Below, piece after piece: positions 12,572-25,161 of a stretch of 64,000 bases of DNA. The stretch is from contig NC_044923.1 in the NCBI RefSeq assembly GCF_003576645.1, positions 3,883,331 to 3,947,330 on the forward strand. The letters are read 5' to 3'. The stretch comes from Ipomoea triloba. Taxonomy: Eukaryota > Streptophyta > Magnoliopsida > Solanales > Convolvulaceae. Both the position numbers and the translations under genes were made by a program. A model generated the notes under the pieces. It was not told where the DNA came from and searched no databases. It was given only the letters and a program-made list of their open reading frames with translations. Every line of letters begins with the position of its first letter. Positions within the stretch are counted from its first letter, which is position 1.

Positions 12572-14011
12572 TTTGTACACAACTATTTTCACCTTTGATC
12601 TTGATCTTGAGTATTATACATTTACCATATTTGATCACTTACTATCAACTTTTCATATTTGGTACATGATTATCAAATTTCTACTACATTTGATATTTTC
12701 AATTAATTTTCTCACCACTCTTGATCTTTCATCAATGCTAAATCTAAGACCGTTATGTTCCATTGTGTTGTCTACATGTAGAAATGTCAAAGTGGATTGA
12801 GACTTGTGGGCCGACTTTAACCTACTCTACGATGGGGCAAGTTACGACTAAATTTGCCGGCTTAACAGATTGACCCACATGAGTCGGCTAATATTTAAAA
12901 ATATTTATTAAAATAAAAATAGTTTAACTCATTCTTACATTCAAATATTTCTAAAATATTCATATTTTTAAAATCTTATTATACATTATCTTTCATTGTA
13001 ATATACTATTATATATAATATAATATAAATATAAATTAATAGTTTCGTGTAATAAAAATTAGTACAAGCTATGATTGTGATTGAAATATCAAAATCCAAC
13101 AAATCATAATATATAAAAATTAATTTTTATATATTTTTTTCTATTTATATATTAAAATATACTATGTAATCTAATATATGTGTATTGTTTCTTTTAAAAA
13201 GTTTTTAACATTTATTTTTGAGCTAACTTCCGAGCGCGCCCGCGAGGTCTGCCAACTCGCCAAATTTTTAGCTCGCCTCGAGGTGGGTCAGTTTACATTG
13301 ACACTCCTATTTATATGTTACTTAAATTCAAATAATATAATTCACACAATCATCATGTGAGCAAGGCTGATCCATAAAAAATAGGGGCCATATGTCTAAT
13401 ATTTTAATTTGGACTGTCATCGTTCTTGTTCCGAAAGACACGAACATGGGAGGTGAGAGATATTTTTTTGACATTTAGATTACAATGACACATAGATGTC
13501 TCTATTTATAGAGATAAAAAACATAATCTCATACATTCACATTTTGTGTAAGATCCGCGAGATAGATCCAATCTAGAATAGTTACTTGTTACTTATGATA
13601 AAAATTATAACACTTATTATAGAAAATTTAATACCAATTTAAAATATAATATTTATATGTAAAATTGTGATACTATTTAGAGTAAAAATGATTTTTACTA
13701 ATTATAAATAAAAATTCAGGAGATAATCTCATACAAATTTTTACACATCTCATAAGATCTCTAAAAGATAAGATAAAAGTCTAAAAATCTTTATAAGTGA
13801 GGTAATCGAGTCCTCGTCCATTTTGGCTTCTAAATTATTGTACTCTAGAATGCTATAACAAAAATAAAAATAAAAAGTAAAAAATTATTGCCAAACTATA
13901 ATGCATAAAAATTGAACAAAATAAAAAGATACAATTCAAAATTTAATTAAAAAGTGGTATTTTAAGTATATTTATAAATACAAATTATTCATTAAAAATT
14001 TAATATCAATA
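12572..14011. other. Gene-free region with old repeat fragments
   Basis: No gene. Two GC-richer patches (12,795-12,900 and 13,225-13,300) flank an AT-rich core and may be parts of one degenerate transposon. The remainder is AT-rich with no supported function. Confidence 0.55.
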
Positions 14012-14105
14012 TAAAGCCAAAGACCTGGTGGTCGAGCGGCACCAGATATACTCCCATATGGGAGGGGTAGGTTCGAACCTACATTGTAACAGAGTCAGTA
14101 GAACT

Positions 14106-14163
<58 letters not shown>

Positions 14164-14180
14164 TTATATATATATATATA
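14012..14180 (+). mobile_element. tRNA-derived SINE-like element with (TA)n tail
   Basis: An A-box-like TGGTCGAGCGG (14,029-14,039) is followed about 30 bp later by a B-box GGTTCGAACC (14,070-14,079), the RNA polymerase III promoter layout of a tRNA-derived SINE. It then reads ATTGTAACAGAGTCAGTAG and ends in a long (TA)n tract (14,109-14,180). A related copy is at 56,934-57,050. It lies about 440 bp upstream of the RD21-like gene. It does not fold as an intact tRNA. Confidence 0.55.
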
Positions 14181-14533
14181 AATTCTAAAAATATAATTAA
14201 TAAGTATAAAATAATGAATTATAAATAAATGGAGTCAACTTAAATGGAGAAAACCAAAGACTAAGGAGCGGTAAGAATTATTTACCGGGAGTCAAAACAG
14301 TAGCGAGAAATTATAGAGCTTTTCTTAGCGCTCCGAATTCTCAGCCAATTCTCTCTCTCTCTCTCTCTCTCTCTATATCGTTGTTTGTTAGTGTAAAAAT
14401 TCCATCTGACCTTTTTCGTCTTTTACCCTTTTCGATAATTTCTGGGCACCTTCCTATTCGTTACAACGGGGTCCCTCGTTATTCTTTTACCCTGTCCCAC
14501 AACTGAATTGACTGTAATACCCTCGATTCCCCC

Positions 14534-14541
14534 TTTATATT
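14534..14541 (+). promoter_or_regulatory. Probable TATA box of the RD21-like gene
   Basis: TTTATATT lies 79 bp before the chosen ATG, in an otherwise C/T-rich promoter. A CT microsatellite at about 14,350-14,373, a common plant core-promoter feature, lies further upstream. Confidence 0.45.
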
Positions 14542-14619
14542 CCCCGCTCCCCCTATCCTCTGTTGCTCATTCAGTCATTCCTATTCCCTCTCCACAACTG
14601 TGATTACACTATCCTCTCC

Positions 14620-17507
<2,888 letters not shown>

Positions 17508-19025
17508 ATACTCCTCGAGTTTTCAGCAGTGGAATGACGAAGGCAAAAGCGCCCCAGGCGTCATGGGTTTAAGTACCTTTCTCCTAGGCGCACTGAACCA
17601 CAGAAATCATTTCAATCAGAGATAGATGTGCCCTGATTCAAGGGGTTGCATTGATACTGATCTTTTGTATATACTGTGCTCTATTTATTCCTGGCATTCA
17701 AAGTTAAAACGAAAACCAAAAAAGACAGATTATTGTTTAGCATTGTCTGATTATGCACATACGCTTGTCATTCCGCAGCTGTGAATGGCTGCAATGCTGC
17801 TGCTTTCTTCTTTATGTGTACTGCACTTTCATCTACTAATAATAGCAAGAACCTTTCAATTCTCTAAGCATTTCTACTATGTATGTCTTTTTTTGTTGGT
17901 GTGTATTGGGTGTAAACTCGCCTAGTTGCTTATAGTACTGGTTCAAATCAATAAGGTCACTCATGGGGATCAAACTTGAAATTTTATGATTATCAAATTA
18001 ACAAGTTGATCAACTTAGTTGGAGTTGTTCTCACTATATATGCTCTTTATTCTTAGTATCTGTATCTAATGCTAGATGAAATTAATGTTAACTTTTTGCT
18101 GAAGGGATTCAGGTTCTCTGTATATGAGTCAATGGCTTTTGGTGTGTTTTGTGCTTTAAATTAGGTGGTTGCTATTATTAGCAGGATAGAACAAGAAATA
18201 GCAGCAGACAAATTATATTCCATCAATCAATAATTTAGGTAATTAGGTATTCAATTGTTGTCTGTTTTTTTTTTTTTTTTTTTTTTAATTCTTTAATTTT
18301 GTTAATTATGTGGGCGGATGATAATTTAAGATTATGCACCTCTACCTAACTGTTATGAATCATGAGTAAAAAAAGTTTTGAAAGGGGCAGTAGAGTTGAG
18401 TGGAGCATGACTCATACTTAATAAAATTGACAAGATTGATTCTAATTGATACTTTTTCAATTGAGTTTGTTGTGTGATTTACTTTTTTGATGTATGATTT
18501 GTAGATTAATACATGCAAATATAATTTACTTAATGTATATCTTCAAATAATGATTGTGGATTTTTTTGCTATCCAAAAGAACAAAAGAAGAGATATTTTT
18601 GTAGATATATTCAATGAACTATACATTCATGTATTTTCTTGGGGTAGTACTGGACCCAGGCCCAACTTTGAAGCCTAGTCTTGCAAGGAATGTAAAATGA
18701 CTAGGGTTGAGCCTAGGCCCTCCATCTTCTAGAATAAATCGCTCTTACCAAGTCAAAAAGCATTACCCTCATCTTAGATTGCACATGCCACTACTAACTA
18801 GTCTACTACAAGTTGTTGGTACAATTCAAAGAATTGCCCATTTTTCTTATCTCTTTCTTCAGTTGACTAGACGTGTTTTACAACACGGTTTTTGTCCTTA
18901 TTTTGCTGGCAAATAGGCTTCAAGTCAACTCTTACACATGGAACAATTGCTCCATCTTGGCTTCATTTCTTTAAATACTCTTAAACTCATTCACCTAAAT
19001 TCATATTTTCTGCAATATTTACACC
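17508..19025. other. RD21 3' UTR and intergenic spacer
   Basis: The RD21 3' untranslated region probably runs to about 17,850. At 17,930-18,030, on the minus strand, lies a degenerate SINE-like remnant: a TAAGTTGATCAAC A-box-like and an AGTTTGATCCCC B-box-like motif. A T-run sits near 18,266-18,286. The last 100 bp, with CTTTAAATACTC at about 18,971, is probably the core promoter of the next gene. Confidence 0.5.
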
Positions 19026-20047
19026 ATGGGTGCTGCTCCTTTTACACCAATCCCTGCAAACCAAACCGGTATGCGCTTTACCATCTTCCTTTTGTTTTGT
19101 TTTGGTTTCCATTATTTTTGAACTATGATGGTATTTGTATACAGGTAGTTCTGGGGAGAGTTTGGATTGCCCTCAGGCTCAGGTACCATTATATACAACC
19201 CCAAATTCTACCCTTTCCACTGTCTTACCCTACAATGGCGTACACCCTTCTCCGGCCGCCGCCGCCGCCGCCACCAGCTACCCTGCACCGGCTGCTGCCA
19301 CCGCCTTTCCTCCTCCTGGCAATCCTGCAGTCCCAACTTCTTATCCTCCCAATCCCAATCCCAATCCCAATCCCAATCCTAACCCTAATCTTAATCCTAA
19401 TCCTAATCTACCAAGTCAAATGCCATTTCTTTTCTCTTCAAGTTTAGCAGCTCCGGTTCCATATCCTCCGCCGGCGGCGGCGGCTTCGGCTGCTCCGGTT
19501 CATTGTCCCACCTACTCTTCTAACTCCGAGCCATATGTGCCTGCCCCTTATCCCCCTCAAACTCACTCATCTTCTTATCCTACCTACCCGTATGCCCCGC
19601 CCGGTGCCGCCTACCCGCCACCACCCGGTGCCGCCTACCCACCACCACCCGCCGCCACCCCTGCCGGTGGTTATCCTCCGCAACCTCCTCACGCCCCCGG
19701 TGTCTATCCCCCAGGTACATCCCTTTTGTAGTGTGACAAAAAAATTGAAGCTAACTAAAAGTCTAAACTGATAATTGAATTACACATATGGTCAACAAAA
19801 AAAACATATAATCACTTTAAAAATTTGCATAAATCAAACTAAAAAGATCGCGAGTAGAATTTGTAACCTTGTTATCATTCTGGTAACATGATTAATATGT
19901 TATTGATTAATGTTATTTACAGTTTGGTCGAGTGGAAGTCCATGGCCGCCAGCGCCGGCGAACGAACATTACCAAAACCCTCCACCATCCTTGGGTGTGT
20001 ATCCGCCGCCGCCAGCTGCCGGAGCTTATCCGCCTCCCCATTACTAA
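19026..20047 (+). CDS. Proline-rich protein, function unknown
   Basis: Three exons, 19026-19068, 19145-19714 and 19923-20047, all GT-AG with codons split after the first base, join in frame to 245 residues. The ATG sits in a good context (ACCATGGGT). The protein starts MGAAPFTPIPANQTG and is otherwise low-complexity: an Ala-rich stretch, an Asn-Pro repeat, then YPPPP/GAAYPPPP modules up to a GAYPPPHY C-terminus. I see no transmembrane segment, signal peptide or catalytic domain, and only two Cys. YPPP-rich tails occur in several unrelated plant families (for example GPRP and SRC2-like proteins), so I assign no function. Proper splicing and a clean stop argue for a real gene. It is downstream of RD21 on the same strand and upstream of the copia element. 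Confidence 0.75.
19348..19409 (+). repeat. In-frame hexanucleotide microsatellite (Asn-Pro repeat)
   Basis: CCCAAT repeats, then variant CCTAAC/CTTAAT/CCTAAT units, lie inside exon 2 of the proline-rich gene and encode about ten Asn-Pro pairs (one Pro replaced by Leu). Being a multiple of three, length changes would keep the frame. Confidence 0.9.
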
Positions 20048-20960
20048 GCCCCGATTCTGAACCCAAATCTGCATGCCAATTCAGCACAGGAGGAGAGAGC
20101 ATACAAATAAACTGAGCATTACATTTGTGATTATTTCTTTTTCTTTTTGTATCAAAACATCTTCTTTGACCATATACTTTAGTCCAAGAATTTGGAATCC
20201 TTATACAAAGTGAATGAAGTAAACCTCTCTCCATTCAATTCAGTAGTAACTACATTCTTGATTGATCAAAAATCAATTTAATCAGACATATGGTGTTCTT
20301 GGATCCATGTATGATTATTGTGTATATGATTCAGTGCAAATAGCAAACTTTTTTTTTTTCAGAATTCAGAATTTTCATGGCAAATACATTTTACAGTTAA
20401 CAAATAACAGATGCTACAAATGAGAACCAAAAAAAGCAATTTCACAGTTGGAAGTTCATGAAAGAACAAGATTCAGCAGAGCTATGTTAAATGTTCATGA
20501 ACAAAAGCTCTGTGATGATGACCAAAATACATACATCTAAACATGCCAAATTGTCAACCAACCCGAAAATCGACCCTTCCTTCTCCTCCTGTTGTGTTAC
20601 CAACCAAGGAGAATTCCCCACACAATGCACAAAGATGAACGGATTTTCATGGACCCTTGCCCAGTAATGGGAAGCAATTAAAAGACAAAGAGAGGCTGGT
20701 TTGGCCTACCAAATGATCAGACTTCGTTTTGAAACCATTAAATCCAGATACGCTCATACGCAGCTGTGTAGAAGAAAAGAGATCACTTCACTCTTTCATC
20801 GTCCACTTCTATAATTGTCTTGGTAGCCAACCACCTGAATTGAGTACGAAATATCAGTTCACTCGGAGAGTAATATATTTAAACTATAAAAGAACGAAAC
20901 TTGTAGCTTACTGCTTACAATCGCTAGAAGCATGCTTCGATATTCCTATGGCTTTCATAT
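20048..20960 (-). other. Convergent 3' region; likely distal 3' UTR of the F-box gene
   Basis: The plus-strand 3' UTR of the proline-rich gene probably occupies the first 200 bp. On the minus strand, 20,960 to about 20,350 looks like transcript rather than spacer. A sequence opening GTAAGC at about 20,919 and closing ...CTCAATTCAG at about 20,837 has good intron borders. No coding domain is visible. With the copia element removed, this joins directly to the 3' flank of the F-box gene (27,589-28,077), so I infer a long, intron-containing 3' UTR. Confidence 0.4.
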
Positions 20961-21171
20961 TGTTAGAAGATAAAATAACATCAGTAGTGTTAGAGTACTA
21001 TTCTCCTTGAGCTATGTGTATTCTTGAGCTTTGTATAGTCTTGGGCAGCTCAGTCTTGGGCAGTTCAGTCCAGACTTTTCCCTTCCCCTCTGCCCATATA
21101 TATGTTGTACACAGATCAGATTGAAGTGAGTAGAAATATATTGAATACACCATTTGGTGAGTTTGTTAACA
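20961..21171 (+). repeat. 5' LTR of the copia element
   Basis: 211 bp from TGTTAGAAGA to TTTGTTAACA, with TG...CA ends. It includes a CCATATATATG TATA-like motif about 70 bp before its end and a short internal duplication of TCTTGGGCAG. It reads identical to the 3' LTR. Confidence 0.95.
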
Positions 21172-21183
21172 TGGTATCAGAGC
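21172..21183 (+). promoter_or_regulatory. Primer-binding site of the copia element
   Basis: TGGTATCAGAGC lies immediately after the 5' LTR and matches the 3' end complement of plant initiator tRNA-Met, the usual primer for minus-strand synthesis in Ty1/copia elements. Confidence 0.93.
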
Positions 21184-21634
21184 CATGAGAAACTCTTGAA
21201 GCTCCTTCCTCCAGCTTCCTTCTTCTTCCTCTCCCCACTGCAGAAAGCAGTTTCCTTTCACTGCCAAAGAAAATTTTTTTTTCTTCCTCTTCTTCCTTGC
21301 TCCACCATCATCACCACCCATTCAGAAAGGTTCGCCGGCGTCAGGCGACCACGACTGGAGAGTTCGGAAGCAGTCCGGCCAGCGCGTGAAGCTCACGCGC
21401 CACCGTCACCTTCGGCCACCGCTCCCACGCGCCGGCGCGTGCGGCTTCTCCGGCTGCCGGAAAATTTTCCGGCTTGCAGTTCCAGTGTCGCCCAAGCCCT
21501 GTGACTTCATATCTGGACTTGGTTTGGACCATTGTCGCTCCGAAAATATTTGCTCTCTTCAGGTTCCTTCGTATCTCCTGAGGCTCCATATTTCTGGGTA
21601 TTTTCATCTCTGTTTCTGATCTGTTTTTGTGGGT

Positions 21635-22392
21635 ATGGCTGAAAATAAGTCTCTTGTCATATCTGATATTGTTCCAGTTACTTCCAAAATCACAGACAGT
21701 AAACTTACTGATTCTAATTACTTGGAGTGGAGTCAGGTTATTAAGCTTTACCTTACTAGTTTGGGAAAAGAGGAGCACCTAACTAAATTTGTGACTAAAC
21801 AAGATAATACTTGGGTGCGGGATGATGCACGTTTGTTTTTACAAATTCGGAATTCTATTGATGATAGTATTATTGGATTCATTAGTCATTGTGAAACTGT
21901 TAAAGACCTCATGGATTATTTAGAATACTTGTACTCTGGAAAAGGGAATATCACCCGTATCTATGATGTCTGTAAGTCCTTTTATCGTGCAGAGAAACAT
22001 AGTTTGTCCCTCACTGCATATTTTATGGAATTTAAGAGAACATATGAAGCACTCAATAAGCTTATGCCATTTACTGCTGATATCAAAGAACAACAAAAAC
22101 AACGAGACCAAATGGCGGTTATGAGTTTCTTGGCAGGACTTCCCTCTGAATTCGACACTGCCAGGTCTTCTATTCTCAGTCACTCTGAAATTCCTACCCT
22201 GGCCGACATCTTCCCACGGCTTATTCGATCGGAGCACTCACAACCAAGTATACCACAACCAAGTATCCTTGGTCTTCCACCAAGCAGTGCTCTTGTTAGT
22301 CGTCATCCGAACAAAGGTAATTTCCAAGGGCACACCTCCGGTGGTATCGTGTGCCATTATTGCCATAAGCCTGGACATTTGAGGAGGGACTG
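21635..22392 (+). CDS. Copia gag (capsid/nucleocapsid), cut by the join at 22,393
   Basis: The frame opens at MAENKSLV (ATG 21,635; an in-frame GTG six bases earlier is not needed) and runs unbroken for about 250 codons to the N. It shows the plant copia gag core: LTDSNYLEWSQVI near the start, a helical UBN2-type middle with YLYSGKG and LMPFTADIKEQ, and FLAGLPSEFDTARSSIL. It ends in a CCHC zinc knuckle (CHYCHKPGHLRRD) whose last Cys codon contains the N. Gag packages element RNA into virus-like particles. The true polyprotein continues into protease and integrase, absent here. After the N the frame is shifted, so the few residues read beyond it are spurious. Confidence 0.9.
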
Positions 22393-22394
22393 NT

Positions 22395-24602
22395 GTTTCC
22401 ACGGCATGTTTCTTGATCAATCGCATGCCTTCTGTGGTGTTGAATGGGAAAACACCTTACCATCTTTTGTTTCCATCTAAATCTTTGTTTTCGGTTGACC
22501 CACGTATATTTGGTTGTGTGTGTTTTGTTCGGGATGTTCGTCCCAATATCACCAAGTTAGATCCAAAATCTTTAAAATGTGTATTCCTTGGTTATTCTCG
22601 TGTGCAAAGAGGATACAAGTGTTACTCTCCTGAACTTGGTCGATATCTTGTTTCCATCAATGTCACTTTTCATGAGGATGTTCCTTTCTTTCCTTTTTCT
22701 CCGGATGCTATCCATCCGGAAGACAGGAATGACATCTTGATGTACACTGTCACGACCTCTCTCTCCAACTCTACTCCTACTGTCCCTAACTCTGTTCCTA
22801 CTCCTCCTGTCCTACAAGTGTATTCTCGTCGACCCCGTACTAACACAACTGCTCCAGCTCTGCCTCCTGCTTCCCTTCCTGACTCGGTGCCAACTCAATG
22901 CCCCGAAACCACCTCTTTGTTGTCTGATCCAATCTTGGAAGATGACGGACCAATTGCTCTCCGGAAAGGTAAACGCAGTTGTACTTATCCTATATCCTCT
23001 CTTGTATCCTATGATCGGATCTCCCCTGTATCCTGTTCCTTTATTGCTTCCCTTGATTCTATTTCTACTCCTAAAACCGTTAAAGCAGCCTTATCCCATC
23101 CTGGGTGGCGACAAGCTATGATTGAAGAGATGAATGCTCTGGATCAAAACGGTACTTGGGAGCTGGTGACTATACCTACAGGTAAAAGACCTATTGGGTG
23201 TAAATGGGTGTTTACTGTAAAAGTCAATTCCGATGGATCCGTTGCTTGGTTGAAAGCTCGTCTTGTGGCTAAAGGATATGCTCAAACTTATGGAATTGAT
23301 TATTCTGACACATTTTCTCCTGTTGCTAAGCTTACTTCTGTCAGGATACTTATCTCAATGGCGGCTATTCATGACTGGCATCTGCATCAGCTTGATATTA
23401 AGAATGCCTTTCTGCATGGAGATCTTAATGAAGAGGTTTACATGGAGCAACCTCCTGGGTTTGTTGCTCAGGGGGAGTCTGGGAAAGTATGCAAACTTCG
23501 TCGATCATTATATGGGCTAAAACAAAGTCCACGTGCATGGTTTGGAAAATTTAGTCAAGCTGTTGAAAGCTTTGGGATGATAAAAGGAAAATCAGATCAC
23601 TCCATGTTTTACAAATGGTCCAAAACTGGCATTATCTGGCTAGTGGTTTATGTGGATGACATTGTCATTACAGGAAGTGACATTGAAGGGATTTCATCTC
23701 TTAAATCATTTCTTCATAGTCAGTTTCAAACAAAAGACTTGGGACCACTGAAATATTTTCTGGGTATTGAAGTTATGAGGAGTAAAACAGGTATACTACT
23801 ATCTCAACGAAAATATGTACTTGACTTACTCTCTGAAACAGGAAAACTGGGTGCCAAACCATACACTACTCCAATGATACCAAACATACAACTGTCAAAG
23901 GAAGGGGAATTGTTTGAAGATCCTGAAAGGTACAGAAGATTAGTTGGGAAACTAAACTACTTGACAGTAACCCGTCCAGATATTGCATACCCAGTTAGCG
24001 TATTGAGCCAGTACATGGCATCTCCGACTACTGATCATTGGGCAGCTGTTGAACATATTTTGTGTTACTTAAAGGGAGCACCAGGACATGGAATTCTTTA
24101 TAAGAATCATGGTCACACAAAGATTGAGTGTTTTTCTGATGCTGATTGGGCAGGATCCAAGGAAGATCGTAGATCAACAACTGGATATTGTATTCTCTTT
24201 GGAGGAAATCTAGTTTCATGGAAGAGTAAGAAGCAGACTGTGGTTTCTCGTTCTAGTGCAGAGTCTGAATATAGAGCAATGGCGCAATCAACATGTGAAG
24301 TAATGTGGATAAACAACCTCTTGAATGAGTCTGGTTTCAAAGCTCCAATTCCTGCAAAGTTGTGGTGTGATAATCAAGCAGCCCTTCACATTGCATCAAA
24401 TCCAGTTTTTCATGAACGAACCAAGCACATAGAGATTGACTGCCACTTTGTTCGTGAAAAGATACAACAGGGGTTAATCTCCACCGGATTTGTGAAGACC
24501 GGAGAACAACTCGGGGATCTATTCACAAAGGCCCTAACTGGGACTCGAGTTAGTTATTTGTGTAACAAGTTGGGCATGATTAACATCTACGCTCCAACTT
24601 GA
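22395..24602 (+). CDS. Copia pol, 3' part: integrase end, reverse transcriptase, RNase H
   Basis: An uninterrupted 736-codon frame ends in TGA at 24,600. It begins inside the C-terminal part of integrase (STACFLINRMPS, then KCVFLGYSRVQRGYKCY). A Ser/Pro/Thr-rich linker follows. The RVT_2 reverse transcriptase starts near WELVTIPTGKRPIGCKWVF and carries LDIKNAFLHGDL and the catalytic YVDD at 23,649-23,660. Ty1-type RNase H follows, with FSDADWAG, SSAESEYRA, LWCDNQAAL and HIEIDCHFVREKI. All catalytic motifs look intact, which agrees with a young element. There is no natural start: this is the end of a polyprotein whose earlier domains are missing at the N. Confidence 0.93.
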   Translation, partial: VSTACFLINRMPSVVLNGKTPYHLLFPSKSLFSVDPRIFGCVCFVRDVRPNITKLDPKSLKCVFLGYSRVQRGYKCYSPELGRYLVSINVTFHEDVPFFPFSPDAIHPEDRNDILMYTVTTSLSNSTPTVPNSVPTPPVLQVYSRRPRTNTTAPALPPASLPDSVPTQCPETTSLLSDPILEDDGPIALRKGKRSCTYPISSLVSYDRISPVSCSFIASLDSISTPKTVKAALSHPGWRQAMIEEMNALDQNGTWELVTIPTGKRPIGCKWVFTVKVNSDGSVAWLKARLVAKGYAQTYGIDYSDTFSPVAKLTSVRILISMAAIHDWHLHQLDIKNAFLHGDLNEEVYMEQPPGFVAQGESGKVCKLRRSLYGLKQSPRAWFGKFSQAVESFGMIKGKSDHSMFYKWSKTGIIWLVVYVDDIVITGSDIEGISSLKSFLHSQFQTKDLGPLKYFLGIEVMRSKTGILLSQRKYVLDLLSETGKLGAKPYTTPMIPNIQLSKEGELFEDPERYRRLVGKLNYLTVTRPDIAYPVSVLSQYMASPTTDHWAAVEHILCYLKGAPGHGILYKNHGHTKIECFSDADWAGSKEDRRSTTGYCILFGGNLVSWKSKKQTVVSRSSAESEYRAMAQSTCEVMWINNLLNESGFKAPIPAKLWCDNQAALHIASNPVFHERTKHIEIDCHFVREKIQQGLISTGFVKTGEQLGDLFTKALTGTRVSYLCNKLGMINIYAPT

Positions 24603-24609
24603 GGGGGAG
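24601..24609 (+). promoter_or_regulatory. Polypurine tract of the copia element
   Basis: GAGGGGGAG directly abuts the 3' LTR and overlaps the last bases of the pol stop codon. It is the expected primer site for plus-strand DNA synthesis. Confidence 0.9.
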
Positions 24610-24820
24610 TGTTAGAAGATAAAATAACATCAGTAGTGTTAGAGTACTATTCTCCTTGAGCTATGTGTATTCTTGAGCTTTGTATAGTCTTGGGCAGCTC
24701 AGTCTTGGGCAGTTCAGTCCAGACTTTTCCCTTCCCCTCTGCCCATATATATGTTGTACACAGATCAGATTGAAGTGAGTAGAAATATATTGAATACACC
24801 ATTTGGTGAGTTTGTTAACA
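24610..24820 (+). repeat. 3' LTR of the copia element
   Basis: 211 bp, the same as the 5' LTR as far as I can read. It is followed by CATAT, the second copy of the target-site duplication. Confidence 0.95.
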
Positions 24821-25160
24821 CATATGTCCAGGTGTGTTTGACTACGTATGCCATAATGTGGGTGGCACCATGAACACTTTATCCATTGGATGCAAAATAT
24901 CAGTATGAGCTTAATGGTTGAAAAGCAGCACTGAAAACCACTCTCGATTCTCTCGAATCAAAATAGATACTCTGAAACGACTCCACCACACGAATTTGTG
25001 ATAACTAGTTTCTCGAATGAAATTGAAAACTAGTAAGAACCACTGCCCACTTAAAACTCATCCACCCGGGATCTTAAGGGGCATAACATCGAAAAGATAA
25101 GCATTGGTTTAGTGGATATGTTATCGAATCATTCTACGGTTCTTAATCATAGAGATGTAA
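24821..25160. other. Host flank of the copia insertion (redundant copy)
   Basis: This 340-bp stretch reads the same as 27,589-27,928 and stops at the N at 25,161. It is host DNA 3' of the insertion. Only the downstream copy continues into the F-box gene, so this one is probably a duplicate end of a contig. Confidence 0.8.
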
Positions 25161-25161
25161 N

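Larger units (their letters stand above)
20961..24820 (+). mobile_element. Ty1/copia LTR retrotransposon, young, internal part incomplete
   Basis: Two 211-bp LTRs (20961-21171 and 24610-24820) begin TGTTAGAAG, end GTTAACA and read identical. A 5-bp target duplication CATAT flanks them (20956-20960 and 24821-24825). Parts in order: primer-binding site, gag, join N at 22,393, the end of integrase, reverse transcriptase, RNase H, polypurine tract, 3' LTR. Integrase before RT is the copia order. Protease and most of the integrase are absent at the N, so the element may be whole in the genome but is not whole here. Identical LTRs indicate recent insertion. Confidence 0.95.

Noticed and set aside
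14029..14079. Possible tRNA gene from the A-box and B-box motifs
   Set aside because: No cloverleaf with paired acceptor stem can be drawn, and the spacing with an inverted CTCCCATATGGGAG insert fits a SINE, not a functional tRNA.
14563..14619. An upstream in-frame start for the RD21-like protease
   Set aside because: It would add 19 residues before a complete signal peptide. The ATG at 14,620 gives the usual N-terminus.
18707..18916. A 69-residue ORF upstream of the proline-rich gene
   Set aside because: No similarity I recognise, low-information composition, and it lies in the probable promoter.
19378..19409. Telomere-like CCTAA(T) repeats
   Set aside because: They are diverged units of the in-frame Asn-Pro microsatellite within a spliced exon, not a CCCTAAA telomere array.
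18938..19447. A 169-residue plus-strand ORF overlapping the proline-rich gene
   Set aside because: It reads through intron 1 and out of frame through exon 2. The repeated Pro-Ile/Leu-Ile runs are the microsatellite in a wrong frame.
20450..20960. A separate minus-strand gene with a short C-terminal exon near 20,780-20,835
   Set aside because: The only open stretch is under 20 codons after the intron-like segment, and no frame continues upstream. A 3' UTR of the F-box gene is simpler.
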